64,000 bases of DNA. Origin: Patiria pectinifera. Its lineage: Eukaryota; Echinodermata; Asteroidea; Valvatida; Asterinidae. The stretch is from the NCBI GenBank assembly GCA_029964075.1, contig CM057145.1, positions 2,356,001 through 2,420,000 of the forward strand. The letters are read 5' to 3'. Of this stretch, positions 25,196 to 36,883 are shown one piece after another. The notes below the pieces were generated by a model that was not told where the DNA came from, made no database searches, and saw only the letters and a program-made list of their open reading frames with translations. Within the stretch, counting starts at the first letter, position 1. Each line of letters starts with the position of its first letter. The position numbers were made by a program, and so were the translations under genes.

Positions 25196-25372
25196 TTACC
25201 TTTATCATGCTGCCGCCATTTCAGTCATGTTCCCTGTATCCAATAACAGTGCTGAATGATATGTTTTTGATGTGCAAAAAGGAACCAGACTATTTTTCCT
25301 TCCAGCCTCGCTTTGGTGATGTTGATTGGAATTGCAGAAAAATCAAGATGGCAGCAACATGATAATGGTCTC
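25196..25372 (-). mobile_element. Short inverted-repeat element (about 175 bp)
   Basis: The ends CTTTATCATGCTGCCGCCAT and ATGGCAGCAACATGATAATG form terminal inverted repeats. Copies in the other orientation are at 36945-37118 and 37857-38041. Confidence 0.7.
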
Positions 25373-25620
25373 TTGTTACACTGACCTGCTCAAAGATTTG
25401 TGTTCGCATTATCGTATATGCTGAAAAACCAAGACAACTATGCTGTTCTTGAAGACTGGTTCTCCGACCCTACTTCAGACGAAACCGACCAATTCATATG
25501 TGTCAGGGAATTGTCAAGTCAGGGAACCAAACTAGCTGGCTTGCAACCGTTCACAGATGTTAACCGATTGCAAACCAACTCAATTTGGTTTAAAAAATCT
25601 TCAAAGAGTAATTTTGTATA
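25373..25620 (-). mobile_element. Fragment of the palindromic GGCC-core element
   Basis: It shares CACTGACCTG-like, GAAAAACCAAGA and TCAGGGAACCAAACTAGCTG segments with 13430-13958 and 22643-23180, but stops before the central palindrome. Confidence 0.6.
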
Positions 25621-25936
25621 AAATATAATATTTTGTTTCCAATTTTCTTTAACACACAAATAATAATTCGTTGAGTTAAATAGTGTACATGTCAATTTAA
25701 TTATAATCTTTCTTTGGAAATCTTTTGTTGTTTACCACTGATCTCAATGTTTACAAGTCTGGAGGCCAATTGCGCGCTGTACACTCATTTGAAGCTACGC
25801 GCTGGTTCCCAATCTCTCAATTCGAATATGCCACGGGAACCAGTATAATCACACCCACCGTACTTTTATAAGTACGATGCGGTACCCGCTGCTCCATGTA
25901 CATGTACATCAGATTCGAACCAGCCAATCGATCCCG

Positions 25937-26009
25937 CAAGCTCGGTGGCCGAGTGGCAAGACGTCTGCACTAGAAACTAGGAGGCCGTGGGTTCGAATCC
26001 CACCGAGTG
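25937..26009 (+). mobile_element. tRNA-Ser-like sequence, probably a SINE or pseudo-tRNA
   Basis: A box TGGCCGAGTGG, a CTAGAAA anticodon-loop-like segment (serine AGA type) and B box GGTTCGAATCC are all present with correct spacing. The anticodon stem does not pair well, the variable arm expected for tRNA-Ser is missing and only part of the acceptor stem pairs. A working tRNA is therefore unlikely. Confidence 0.6.
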
Positions 26010-27187
26010 ATTTGTTTCCAACTTTCACTCGGGAGGTAACACACTGAGTATACAGATACGTCGGTGAAGGCCAAAAGCTGCTATTGCAAAATGAATACAT
26101 TCAATGAAAAGGTAAAGAGTCGGAGACTGCAGTTCAACTAGGATATAGATTTGTTTACAATTTGTAGTGGGAGTGGTATAGATGTCGCACGGTGACTTCA
26201 CTTTGAACAGCCGACGGGCTATCCAATTATGTTATGACATGGGATCAGTGCTATACATGTGCACTGCATCCTCAGCATCTTCGTTAAGTAAACCAAAACC
26301 TCACCCATCCGACCTCATCGCCTTCCCAATTTGAGGAGGGTTCAGCTTAGGTCAGTGATCAAACCTCTCGGGGCAGGCTTCGCGGCCATGTCACAGTTTT
26401 TCTTGCGAACACACGCGGTATACATTGCGGAAGGGCTGTGAAGAAGATTGATGGGGCCTCATGCTACCCTCGTTATAGCGCGACTTGTTTCCGGGGGAGG
26501 CAACAACTGCGGACTTTCTGCCGCACAGGTGACGTGCAAGATATACCACCTGTCAACCCAACGCGCAGTGAAATAGTATTAAAGGGCCCATGAAATATAG
26601 ATACATATACCACCAGCTAAAAATATTAAAGGGTCCGTGATTTTTTTTTTCTTCTGAGGAACACACCTTTTTGGTTTTGATACTATATCGGGTCTCTTCC
26701 TCTATGGGTCATTCACCAGTTGTCGCGTTGTAGACGTAGACATGGTTACAAAAAAAAACACCTAGACACAGATAACAAAGACTGTGGTCACGTGCTCTGT
26801 ATTAATGTTACGCGATACGCGATACGCGAAAATCTTGTCTAGGTTTTATAGATCTATGCCCGGCCGTTGCTGTATTACAAAACACTGCATTCGAATTGAC
26901 CAATCAAACATTTAGTCCTGATTTGGGAATGAAATGACGTCACGATTTAGTAAAGTCGACTCCGATTGGCTGAGGCGCGGGATCGCATAAATCTGCATGC
27001 TTAGATATATCAGACGTTAGACAGGAAACTGAGCTCCGTGGATAATGGGTGTTAGACCATGGTCCGGCTGGCGCTATTTTTTTTCATACCACACGCTGTT
27101 ACTATACATGTATATAGAATTATGCTGGAGGGCCCCATTACATGCAATAGTATAATGTTTGAAACTGCCACACCGATTGAGTCACTG

Positions 27188-27256
27188 CTGTAGTGTCATG
27201 GACACTACATTGGATTACAAATCCGATGGTGCGAGTTCGATTCCCATTTGATGTTT
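27188..27256 (+). mobile_element. tRNA-like sequence
   Basis: GTAGTGTCATGGACACTAC folds as a hairpin, TTGGATTACAAATCCGA resembles an anticodon arm and GAGTTCGATTCCC a B box. The acceptor stem is not closed. It is probably a SINE head. Confidence 0.45.
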
Positions 27257-27844
27257 TCTTGTGGTTTGTAGGATTTTTTTTTTCAAGGGAAAATAAGTCC
27301 GAGAACCTGACTTGCAACTCAACGTACTTCGAAATACGACCATATGCATGTGTACAGAAAAAGGCGTGCAAAAAAAAATTAGCGCGTCCGGCTGAGTGTA
27401 CGATATCGCATCTACATAGACCAACATTTAGAAATACGCTTTCACATTCCTCTCGTCGTAAGCTGATATACAACTAATCTGATCAAGGACCGACAGAAAG
27501 CACCGACAGCCTTTACAATAGCAGCCTCTAATCGCATATTAATCGCACCAACTATTTGGCAGCTTTTCAAAGGCGTATGGTGGGGCCGGGGGGGGGGGGC
27601 TCACGGGTTCCACATCCCCAATAAAGTGTCAATTTTTTTTTGTTTAAAGTAATTTATCCAAACAATGAAATGAAGCGGACTGTTTTATAATGTTGATAGT
27701 GCTGGATTTGTAAATTCTAGTAAAAAAAGAGCGATAAGAAATGTTTTATAGAAAAAAAAAAGTTTTCGAGTAATCGGTGAAAAACCATGCGCGTTTTAAT
27801 CACGAAACACGAATTCGCCCAGAACTCTTTCCCCTCAAAAAAAA

Positions 27845-28180
27845 TCAGCCAATTGACTGATTGTTGGAAATCACCTGCATTTCTCGATATCTTCTTAAAG
27901 TTAACAACAACAAGCCAGACGTAATAATTTCACAGGGTGTTTTTCTACATAATCCAAGTAGGTTTTTGATAATAATTCGGTAGGCTACTTTCGCCGTTTG
28001 GGGATGAATGCAAACCGTTATGCCTCAGCATTAGCATTAGCATTAAACATAATAACCTCAGCATTAGCATTAGCATTTTTAAACATAATAATTTCACAGG
28101 GTGTTTAGTAAGCTTTTCTTACAATATAATTCGGTAGGTTACCTTTGGGATAAAAGCAAATGATCCTATGTGTTTTTAGT
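27845..28180. mobile_element. Decayed palindromic element, AATTGA-core subtype
   Basis: ATCAGCCAATTGACTGATTG matches the family palindrome. The part GGAAATCACCTGCATTTCT is shared with 11550. A duplicated AGCATTAGCATTAGCATT stretch (28026-28075) and a repeated CATAATAATTTCACAGG-like word interrupt it. Confidence 0.5.
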
Positions 28181-29495
28181 TATGATGATGTGACCAGTGA
28201 AACCAATTGCATCGTGTCCTTTCGTACGTGAAGGAGCAACGCATGAATACTAGTGTGATATCAGGTACGCGTATCGATTAAGCCGAAAATAAAAAAAAGC
28301 TTTATCTCGGGACCCGATCATTTATTGCCATTGTTATTGCCCTATTAAAATCACCGCACAAAAGTGCAATCGCACCGGACAAGTGGCCACCGGCTGATGG
28401 GGGAAAACAACAGCAAAGCCGGTCATCTATCACGCGGTCGGCCCGGTGCACCTGCAGTTCGTCGTAATCTCTTCCCCGTAAGATAAGCAGCAATTACGGT
28501 AGATTAGGGGCCTTGGCAGTGGTGGAGGCACAAAGGATTATCATACGATAACATACACATCCCGCCTAGCACTGGACTTCCCACACTGATTGTCAACAAG
28601 TGGGCCCATACCATCGGGCAATTTATAAGCTAGATCTGGGTGTCTTAATAACTGCGCTGTATATCAACAGCGTGTCAGAGTGTTTGGTTTGCATTTAAAT
28701 CCACCCGTTGAGGGTTTTTATGACACGTGTCGAATCTTTTAAATTACTGTTGTCTATTTTTCCATCCTGATAGCTGAACCTGAAAGTTGAATGGGGTTGC
28801 CCGTGTTAAAAAGGTCAATACATTCCATTGTAGATAGGATTTTAATTAGACGCTGCATTTCCCGAGCTCTCTAGAAATAGGTTAAAAGGGTGTCAATTTA
28901 TCATGACAAGAAGTTTTAGAATTTCTGGTTTGATATGTTGAACAGCATTAGACATCGCACACACAAGTCAAAGGAAATGATATTTTGTAAACCACGACTA
29001 TTTGGCCTCTGGCTCACAATTTGTGGCAAATATATAACATGGATGAAACTGTCAATTAAAAAAAAAAATTGAAAGAAAGATGTGTTGCTTTCTGTACTGG
29101 TAATGGCTTTCTCTAAAATTCGAAACGTCTGAATTGACACAAAAATCTGAAATATATCATGCCTAAAATAAACCATTCATTCCATTCTTGACCATTCCTT
29201 TCCGACATAGAAATAAACATATCTTCTAATTATGCCCCTCTTCATTGCATCTGGTTGCAGAAGTTGTTGCTTCGAAAGCTTACGAAAACGTGAACATTCT
29301 TCTTTGGATTGTGAGTGGTGTTATTACTGGAAACAAAAAAAATGCATAAAAAAAGCAATGATGCTATATGACTATAAGGAAATTAGGAGTGCGAACACGA
29401 AACTGTTATCGAGGACAAATAAGTACAAGTGCTACAACGCCGGTCGTGATTGAGAAAACACCAACTCGATGCTCCATAGAACTAGATGAACCCTG

Positions 29496-30115
29496 GAATA
29501 TCGATTTGTGCATTTCCCATCTAAAACAAAAAGAAAGTCCGCTGACCCCTTGGTGTGGAATACTGGCTTCAAAGGATGTACGAGGAATGTACCCTGGAAT
29601 GTATACCCCTGGAATAACTATATGCCCCTGGAATACATACCCCCCCCCCCCTTCCATATACCCTGGAATACCCCTGGAATATCGATTGGTACATTTCCCA
29701 CCTATAAACAAAAAAATCCGCTGACCTCACGTGTGGAGTACTGGCTTCTAAGGATTTACGAGGAATATACCCTGGAATATATACCCCTCGAAAATATATC
29801 CCTCGAATATATACCCCTCGAGTATACCCTGGAAAAATACCTCTGGAATATCGATTGGTACATTTTTCATCTTAAAACAAGTCCGCTGACCCCACGTGTG
29901 GAATACTGGCTTCAAAGGATCATGAAAAGGATCATTGACGAGGAATATACCCTGTAATATATACGCCTTGAATTATACCCCTCGAAAATATACCCCTCGA
30001 ATATATACCCCTCGAATATTCCCCTGGAATATACCCCTGGAATATCGATTGGTACACTTCCCATTTAAAAAAAAAGTCCACTGACCCGGTTCACCTCGAA
30101 ACGGAAAAGTAGAGT
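29496..30115. repeat. Composite tandem repeat
   Basis: A unit of about 170 bp, containing AATATCGATT, a CATTTCCCATCTAAAACAAA-like segment, TCCGCTGACC and GTGTGGAATACTGGCTTC, is repeated about four times. Between units lie many short CCTGGAATATA/CCCCTCGAATATA words. A plus-strand frame (29508-29957) stays open through it. I consider this a repeat, not a gene. Confidence 0.8.
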
Positions 30116-30129
30116 GGGGAAAAAAATAT

Positions 30130-30474
30130 ATGAACGTCCACCTGTTAGTGGAGCGGAATGTTGATGTCAATACCACGGTCACTCGGCTAGCTGTACGGGT
30201 CTCCATCGTTCCCATGCATGGCTTTACACAGAGCGCGATATTCGATCCAAGGCCACCAGTGTTGTTCTTTTGTGGATCTCAGGAATTTTTACTGCGTTAT
30301 CCACGTGTGCAACGCTGGCTTCACAGGATTTACGAGGAAGCAATGAATTATGGTGGCACTAAAACCTTGCCCTCTGTTGTAAAGTTTATATTGATTTTGT
30401 GCTTCCTCTCCTTCAGATGGTATTTGGTGTCGCTTTTAAATAATTGTACATCTTTCGACAACATTTTCAAATGA
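30130..30474 (+). other. Open frame related to the neighbouring tandem repeat, function unknown
   Basis: A 114-codon frame contains PRVQRWLHRIYEEAM. This resembles translated segments of the tandem repeat just upstream (SRVEYWLLRIYEEY), so the two share ancestry. No known domain is recognised. No splice sites or promoter were identified, and coding status is doubtful. Confidence 0.25.
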
Positions 30475-30682
30475 ATAAATTAAAGTGGGGTTTCCACTGC
30501 GTCCACGGAACTACGCACACGAATGTAACAACCACAAGGTTGGTTTAAATTGAATTCTTGCCAGGTAGGTTTTGATAACTACAAAACCATGGAGTCAATT
30601 TTGAGACGTTTTGATTGTGCAGATAGTTTTATCCGTGGCCTAAACCCCTCTGCGTTTCATTTACTTTATCGTTTTACATTGT

Positions 30683-31030
30683 CACTTGTCAGTTGATCAC
30701 AACAGTTTCGGACGCTGTCACCAGACCAAGTTCCTTGCCTTATTGAATATCAGTGCTGTGTTATGTAATCTGTGTAAAATCCTGCATGTTGTAAAAAAGG
30801 CTGCACATGCAGTTGGGATTGGCATCGTTTGCCTGGCCGGCTATCAGTCATCATGGCAAGACCTCGGTTTAATGCTGAAGGGCAAAATTCCAATCCCAAA
30901 CCACATCAGCCTTGTTTTTTCTTCACATGCAGAATTTTACACAGCTTGCGTAAAACAGCACTGAAATTGATTAAGGCAAGGAACTTGGTCACAGTGTCCA
31001 AAAATGTTGTTGTGATCAATTGACAATTGT
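30683..31030. mobile_element. Fold-back element with about 105-bp arms
   Basis: The left arm from CTTGTCAGTTGATCACAACA (through AAGTTCCTTGCCTTA) is repeated inverted at 30925-31030, ending GTTGTGATCAATTGACAATT. A 135-base centre holds no gene. Confidence 0.8.
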
Positions 31031-31369
31031 GTAGTGATGCGCGACTGAAATTAAATTTTATGGATATGCCTATTGGCCAGGTAGAACTATAGGCCAAGGA
31101 TAAGGGATCTGCGCAATCTACAAAAATATAAATGTGACTTCAAGTTTTGTATTTATGTCAATAATGTTCGGGCGGACACTTTCTTAGGACATACTGTAGT
31201 CCTCGTGGTACCTGACCGACGGAGTGACAGACGTGTGACTTAGCCAGGTGGTTGGCTGGTGAGGAGACCCGAGCAGTGCTCTTGTATAGGATCACCCAGT
31301 GATCGCCTGCCTTGTCTTGCACGTGGTCTAATATAAGCTTTGTTCACAAGTAAGCCATATTCAGTTGAA

Positions 31370-31640
31370 AGCGAGGTAAAGTATAATTTTTTGGAACTTA
31401 CGAATACAAATGAAAGCTTTGAACTTAAGTTAATTACAAATTAATACTAGCCTGCGCTGATAAATAATTAAACATTTTGTGATGAAACTTTACCCCAATG
31501 TTTTTAGCCAATTTAAAAAAAAAATGAAAGTGAGGCTTTGAAAGCATAAATACATAGTCTGGCACCATCTCATTCAACAGTTTACAATGTATAAACTACA
31601 TTCAGGGAACACGATCACGGAGGAATAATTCCTCCATATT
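31370..31640. repeat. Diverged duplicate, copy 1
   Basis: It shares an ordered series of words with 33980-34400, including TCTGGCACCATC, CATTCAACAGTT, AGGGAACACGATCA and CAAATTAAT. It could be an old local duplication or a dispersed repeat. No coding potential is seen. Confidence 0.55.
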
Positions 31641-32748
31641 ATGTTTCATTATACCACATATACCACATAATAAACCACAAGAACATGGTCAATAAATTCA
31701 CCAGTCCATGAAGTAACCAAGATATATAGCCCAGTATATCATCCATGGTATATTTATTTTACAAATATCCCACGGGGGATCTAACCTTGATTTTATAATG
31801 GATGGTTATATTCCGTGCTCTCTCAAGGTAACGACATTGTACACTTATTTTTTTTTCTCGGTAGAATGGTTAATTAGAGGTCAAGGTTATTTGGCCTCAG
31901 GCGGTTTCTTCAAAAAGCAAATCTGACCGAGCAGCACACCGCCTAGAATCTTGAAAATCGTTTATTTTCCGGTTGACTCATTTTACTGATTACACCCTCA
32001 GAACAAGCTGCATGGCTGGAGAAAGATCGTAACTTGAAAAGGGAATACATTTCAGTGAAATCTCATCTTAGGAATACAATTATAAGTGAGCGAAAGTCCG
32101 TCATGGCAAAAGTCATGCATACCCACGATGATAATTTAAAGTTACTTTAACTAGTTTAAGAAGTGGGACCGTTTTGTCTATACCTATATTGCATCCTAAA
32201 AAAAATCATGCAAAAGCCATACATCTTTCCACCATGGAGGAAGGAATAAAGTAAAGTCCTTCCTCCATCCTTCCATCATGTCCATTATACTCACGATCTG
32301 ACGATGATATAATTATTTTTTTAAAAGTTAGCTGTACTTGTACTGCATCATTTTAAACTAGAGGTAGAAGGTTGTTGGGCCAATGTATGTTACAAGTTTC
32401 ATGTTCAGTCAAAATAGACAGCGAAGAATGACTGAATGAACACGTCATACAGCCAGCAAAAATAAATGTAACAGTAATGACCGCGACATGAAATGTTATG
32501 TTTCCAAGATAATGTGAAAGATCACACAACACATTCAGCTTTAAGTCATCATTCTGGAAAAAAAATCTTCGCAGACCTGGCGTGCAAAGCTGACTAAAAC
32601 GTTAATCTAGCAAAACAAACCTTTTCCTGGATCCACCAATATTGCTGTATTGCAATACTCGACCGTCATAAAACACACTCTGATTGTAACAATCATGACC
32701 ATGCTAAGTTGTAATTTAAAGAGAAATGGAAGAATTGTGCGAACATAC

Positions 32749-32829
32749 CTGTACATCTTTCTCGCCAAAGATGTAGACAGTTGTGTCCTTCTTCTCGGGC
32801 GTTTCTGGAACTGTTCTCTTAGGAAACAT
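32749..32829 (-). CDS. Putative first coding exon of the BRICHOS gene
   Basis: ATG at 32829, donor CAG|GTATGT at 32749/32748; 27 codons read MFPKRTVPETPEKKDTTVYI then FGEKDVQ, phase 0. It aligns with the exon at 38072-38188 (MLPRNT...KKDVAVVY...EDKHLQ), which precedes the paralogous transmembrane exon. Phase and strand allow it to join the exon at 9583-8771. The 23-kb intron is inferred, and splicing from 38072 to that exon is an alternative. Confidence 0.65.
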
Positions 32830-33404
32830 CTTGCCTCACCTACACCGATTAATCCCTAGCAGGTTGGAAGATAATAGACCAAGTATCCACCGAAAATGTT
32901 TCGTATGTGTTCGTAGCTTGTAGATGCAACCGGGGCTTGCTGTATATCCCTTTCTGAAACTTGGGAAATATTGTAAACCGGATACAACTTCGTCCGTTTC
33001 AAGGAATCCTGCAGCCAAGGAACACTTAAATGTCTGTGACAACCTGCTTTCCCGGTACTTAATGCTGACTGCTTTCCAGGAAAAAAAATCGCGATGTAAA
33101 GACGGCAAGTCTTCAAGCCTTTGAGCCTCGCACGCGGTTAAAGACGTACAGTGATACCAACCATGGACCAACCATGGATCAACAAGCCACGCAACTCGGT
33201 ATCGGTTCAAAGGATCATCCAAGTTTGCATAAATCGACTCCCCTTCGGTGATTTCCACGTAGCTGTTTTAGGAGGCGACTCAAGAGGTTTAGACTGTGTT
33301 TGCACGATCGGATTTCCAAGCTAAATTCCTTTATGCCCCTTTCCACTAGCACTCGAGAGGTAATCATGCAAACACAGCGCCGCCGAAATGTTTCCGTTGT
33401 GTAC

Positions 33405-33609
33405 CTTTCGGCAGACCGCGAACCACTGGCTGCTTGCGTGAAGCGTGCACCATCGGTTTGAGAGTAGCAGGAGTTGTGATAAACCCGTATGACGTCACCA
33501 GGGGCACTGAATGGGCCAGGGTTGGTGACGCTGTGATTGTAATCGGCTCAAGGTCTGGACGGTCCCTGGCCAGTGTGGTAGGCGCCGTAGTGTTGGCTCC
33601 TGTCACTCG
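33405..33609 (-). CDS. Possible Thr/Pro-rich exon, unassigned
   Basis: A minus-strand open stretch after a weak acceptor (GCTGATAG) and before a weak donor (AAAG|GTAC) reads a Thr/Ala/Pro-rich segment with TTAPTTLARDRPDLEPITIT. It could be a stalk exon of the paralogous gene upstream. The splice signals are poor and no homology is recognised. Confidence 0.2.
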
Positions 33610-33979
33610 CTATCAGCAAAACTCTTGCAAAGAGTGTGCTCTAATTCCAAACAGTGTACAAGAAGTTTGGAGTGAAATTAATTCCATATGGACCCGATCA
33701 ATTTTCTGCTCGAGGAATGTCTTTTCCAAACTCTTCTAATCTAAGATGCGTTCCAAGATTAGACTTAAATCTTGGAAAAGGGGAGGAGGGGAGGGTGAAC
33801 AAATCCCCCACTTATCCCCGGTCAAAAAGTGGGATATATCCGCCTGTCTCCTTCCCCAGATTGACGCCCGTGTCTTGGTCCAATTTAAAGTAAAATTTGA
33901 CAGAAATAGCCAGTACAAGCAGCCTTGCTTTGTGCTAACAGCGAGGACGGTAAGTTCACGAGTCGGCCATATCAAATTG

Positions 33980-34400
33980 CAGGGAGGGAAACTCTTCATT
34001 TTTGGAACTTGCGAGTAGAAATGAAAACGATGAAATTAGCATTCATAACAAATTAATTGGCCTGCCGGTCTGCTGATGAATAATTACACTTTGTGATTAA
34101 ACATACCCTATAGCGTCTCCGAGTAAAAACAAAAGACAGGAATGTCTTAAGAACTTGCTGCCAAAAAGTTACACAATAATTAAGCTGTCTCTATCACAGA
34201 TGATGATGGTCGACCGAGATCGAAATGATGATGATACCCTATAGTGTTTAAGCCACATAAAAAAAATACCCACAAAAATCGGAAGTGAGTCTGGGAACGC
34301 ACTTCAATCATGAAATGGTCTGGCACCATCACATTCAACAGTTAACAAGTTATGAAATTGATTAGGGAACACGATCAAAAAATGGCTTCCCCATAATAAG
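33980..34400. repeat. Diverged duplicate, copy 2
   Basis: This is the partner of 31370-31640, with an extra central insertion (about 34100-34240) containing GATGATGATG-type simple repeat. Ordered shared words suggest common origin at roughly two-thirds identity by eye. Confidence 0.55.
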
Positions 34401-35546
34401 GTTTATGTCCCGGTATCACGATGAATGATATAATAGAAATAAATCGAACAGGACCAAACATTTCTCCAAATATCAACCGACCATCACCAGATTCAAACGA
34501 ATATGATTCAATATCCTTGCCTGAATCCCCCCCCCCTCAATTATTAAGGCGTACTTCTCATCTTCTTTTCACCTTTCCTGCTTTACTTTTAGGGTTGGTC
34601 TCACATGTATCACTCCGGTAGACCATGGAGTTATAAAAAGGACCATGGAGCCGGAGGTGAAATAGCAAAGACGAAAGAAACAACACTTGTTACTTTCGCG
34701 CTACGCGTTACCGTACATTTTCTTCGTTGGTTCGTTGGCGACATCGACAGCGCCCTCTTGTGTCACCTTCTACTTAACTAAGGGCCTTTCGAAATACTGG
34801 CTTCGTTTCAAAAGTGGCTTAGGGAGATTTTAGGCTCTCATATCAGCTTCTGTGCTTCAGAAACAGAAACATTCAATCGTATGATATAATTTATGGCAAA
34901 ATGTTAGCATATTGTCATGTGGTCTGCTTCCCAGTGATTCATAATTAAACCAAGGCCGAACACGAATTTTCCTGAAAACACAATTTTCTTTTCTGGTTTG
35001 GGTGAGGGATAACAACAGAGGGCGGTAGGCAACGATTCCATTGCATTCCGTACAGGATTTTGAAGATTCGCCTGAGATTATGTCAATACAGCAGCATTCT
35101 AAGTTATCGTCTGGAAACCGAATGTGTTGTTTCTATCTGTACTATGAACTTTTTTTATCCGTGTTAACACAGCACATTATCTTGGTTGTATTTGTTATAT
35201 TGTTTGATGATTTATGTCGATATTCAACATAATTGTGTCATATATCATGTGGAATAGACGAAATGTCAGTTTAATGCAACAGGTATTTTTGAGATATATC
35301 ATTTCCGGAAATCGAGTGTAATTTTTTGTGTCTTGAAAGTCAAATCGGCTGGTATTAGTACGCGCTGAGCACACTACGCATAATTTGAATGATTTTTACA
35401 CTAAAAGAAAGCTTAATGACTGGGCTTTCTCATCCTAGATTTCGAAACGGAAAACTTCATTCAAAATGTGGTCCTGCCATTTTACTCACCCTGTATAATG
35501 ATCTTCGAAAGATTTTTTAGTGGCATTTGTGAAATGGAGTCTACAG
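34401..35546. other. Non-coding, nothing recognised
   Basis: No exon or repeat with clear boundaries is visible. Short open frames near 34421-34621 and 35041-35232 have no recognisable content. Confidence 0.5.
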
Positions 35547-35825
35547 ATAACATAACATAACATAACATAACATAACATAACATAACATAACATAACATAA
35601 CATAACATAACATAACATAACATAACATAACATAACATAACATAACATAACATAACATAACATAACATAACATAACATAACATAACATAACATAACATAA
35701 CATAACATAACATAACATAACATAACATAACATAACATAACATAACATAACATAACATAACATAACATAACATAACATAACATAACATAACATAACATAA
35801 CATAACATAACATAACATAACATAA
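35547..35825. repeat. (CATAA)n pentanucleotide array, about 55 units
   Basis: The array is a perfect or near-perfect run of CATAA. On the minus strand all three frames are open and give the cyclic peptide MLCYV, so the long frames here are artefacts. A T-rich stretch follows at 35840-35864. Confidence 0.98.
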
Positions 35826-36406
35826 TCTTGGTTACCAATTTTTTTTTTTATTTTTTTTTTTTTTACTTGTTTGACAATAATCTCAATATTTAAAAATTGT
35901 GTTATGATATCACGTTAATCAGCATACAAAAATTACATCTTCCACGCGCCGTCTCATCCACAATGCGTTATATAGTGCAGTTCTAGATTATATTCACATC
36001 ATCTTGAAATCACTGATGCCTAAAGTGCTTTCCAGTACATATTGTAGAATTTTGTTTTCAACCATTTTGTCCAGCTCAAACTTTAAGCGTTGTTAACTCC
36101 AATCTACATCCTAAGTGATAGCACTCCCAAATGGCTTATTACTATAGGAAAAATGACATTTTGTTATAATCGTCAGTTCATATTTTAATACCCAGTTCGA
36201 AGAAGGGTATGGAGCATTTTAGCGGGGAGTCCTCACACTCTCGACACAAAAACAGAAACGAAATTTAAAAAACCCTTTCTTTCCATCCGTCCTCGGCTGA
36301 CTTAAAAGTGTGAAAGTATTGGTCCATTGAAAGAAAAAGGCCACGCGATGAGGCCTACTAAATAAACATCTTTGTTGATATTTGGTTGAGTTCAGCCTTA
36401 ATAAAA
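35826..36406. other. Non-coding, nothing recognised
   Basis: This is the 3' flank of the short paralogue ending at 36407. It has no clear polyadenylation signal next to the stop, and no BRICHOS exon can be read on the minus strand. Confidence 0.5.
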
Positions 36407-36883
36407 TTAGCCACTGTCGTAGTACATGTCTGAAAAGTATCCATAAACTGGGTCTGATTCTGAGGAGTAGGAGGAGGATTGCATGTGTGAGCCAGAGAGA
36501 TTCTCCTTGTGCCCCTCGTGTTGATCAGCAACCTCATTGTCTCCAGAAGAATTCCCGGATGCTTGCTCATCGGGCTCTGGAGGGCGTCCTACTTCATCGC
36601 TGTTCAGGGATACGAGGTCAGGGGTCATGGGCTCCGGCGGCCAGAGCCCCCCGTCGTCGATCTTGACGCGCGGTGGCGCTTCGGGAATCTCGGCAAACGA
36701 ATTCCCGTCGGGGTGAAGGGGCTCACGCAAAGGCTCCACGTCGTTGGTGACCCGGCTACTGTGCGTCAGGACAATAGTAACGATGCCCAGGGTACCGGCG
36801 ACAAGGATAAGTGACGTCAGCACCACTGCGCATGCGCAGTATGCTGCTCGCCGGTTTCGCCCATGGTCGTGATCAACCGAGAC
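36407..36883 (-). CDS. Paralogue exon 2: transmembrane segment and short stalk
   Basis: The acceptor follows TTTTAAATTTCAG. The exon has 158 codons and a TAA at 36409-36407. The stalk is about one third the length of that in the gene at 5348-9583. No good GT donor lies near the end: ACA|GTGGCT is the closest and is weak. Confidence 0.7.
   Translation of the reverse strand, partial: VSVDHDHGRNRRAAYCACAVVLTSLILVAGTLGIVTIVLTHSSRVTNDVEPLREPLHPDGNSFAEIPEAPPRVKIDDGGLWPPEPMTPDLVSLNSDEVGRPPEPDEQASGNSSGDNEVADQHEGHKENLSGSHMQSSSYSSESDPVYGYFSDMYYDSG

Larger units (their letters stand above)
9584..32748 (-). other. Putative 23-kb first intron of the BRICHOS gene
   Basis: Between the transmembrane exon and the best first exon I find no recognisable coding exon. 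The space is filled with SINEs, palindromic TTAA-ended elements, fold-backs, a 23-bp minisatellite and a composite tandem repeat, listed separately. Stretches where I see nothing: about 9760-10020, 11020-11520, 14825-15880, 16165-17425, 17705-18920, 19390-20480, 24513-25195, 26010-27185, 28180-29490 and 31645-32745. Confidence 0.5.

Noticed and set aside
25937..26009. Functional tRNA-Ser gene
   Set aside because: A and B boxes are good, but the anticodon stem does not pair, the long variable arm is missing and the acceptor stem is incomplete.
29406..29711. Minus-strand collagen-like frame with GGY/PGY words
   Set aside because: It is the complement of the CCTGGAATATACC tandem words and has no Gly-X-Y regularity.
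32836..33258. 140-codon minus-strand frame just upstream of the first exon at 32829
   Set aside because: No family motif and no splice support. It is more likely the upstream region or 5' UTR of that exon.
35482..35838. 118-codon minus-strand frame with MLCYV repeats
   Set aside because: It is only the translation of the (CATAA)n array.
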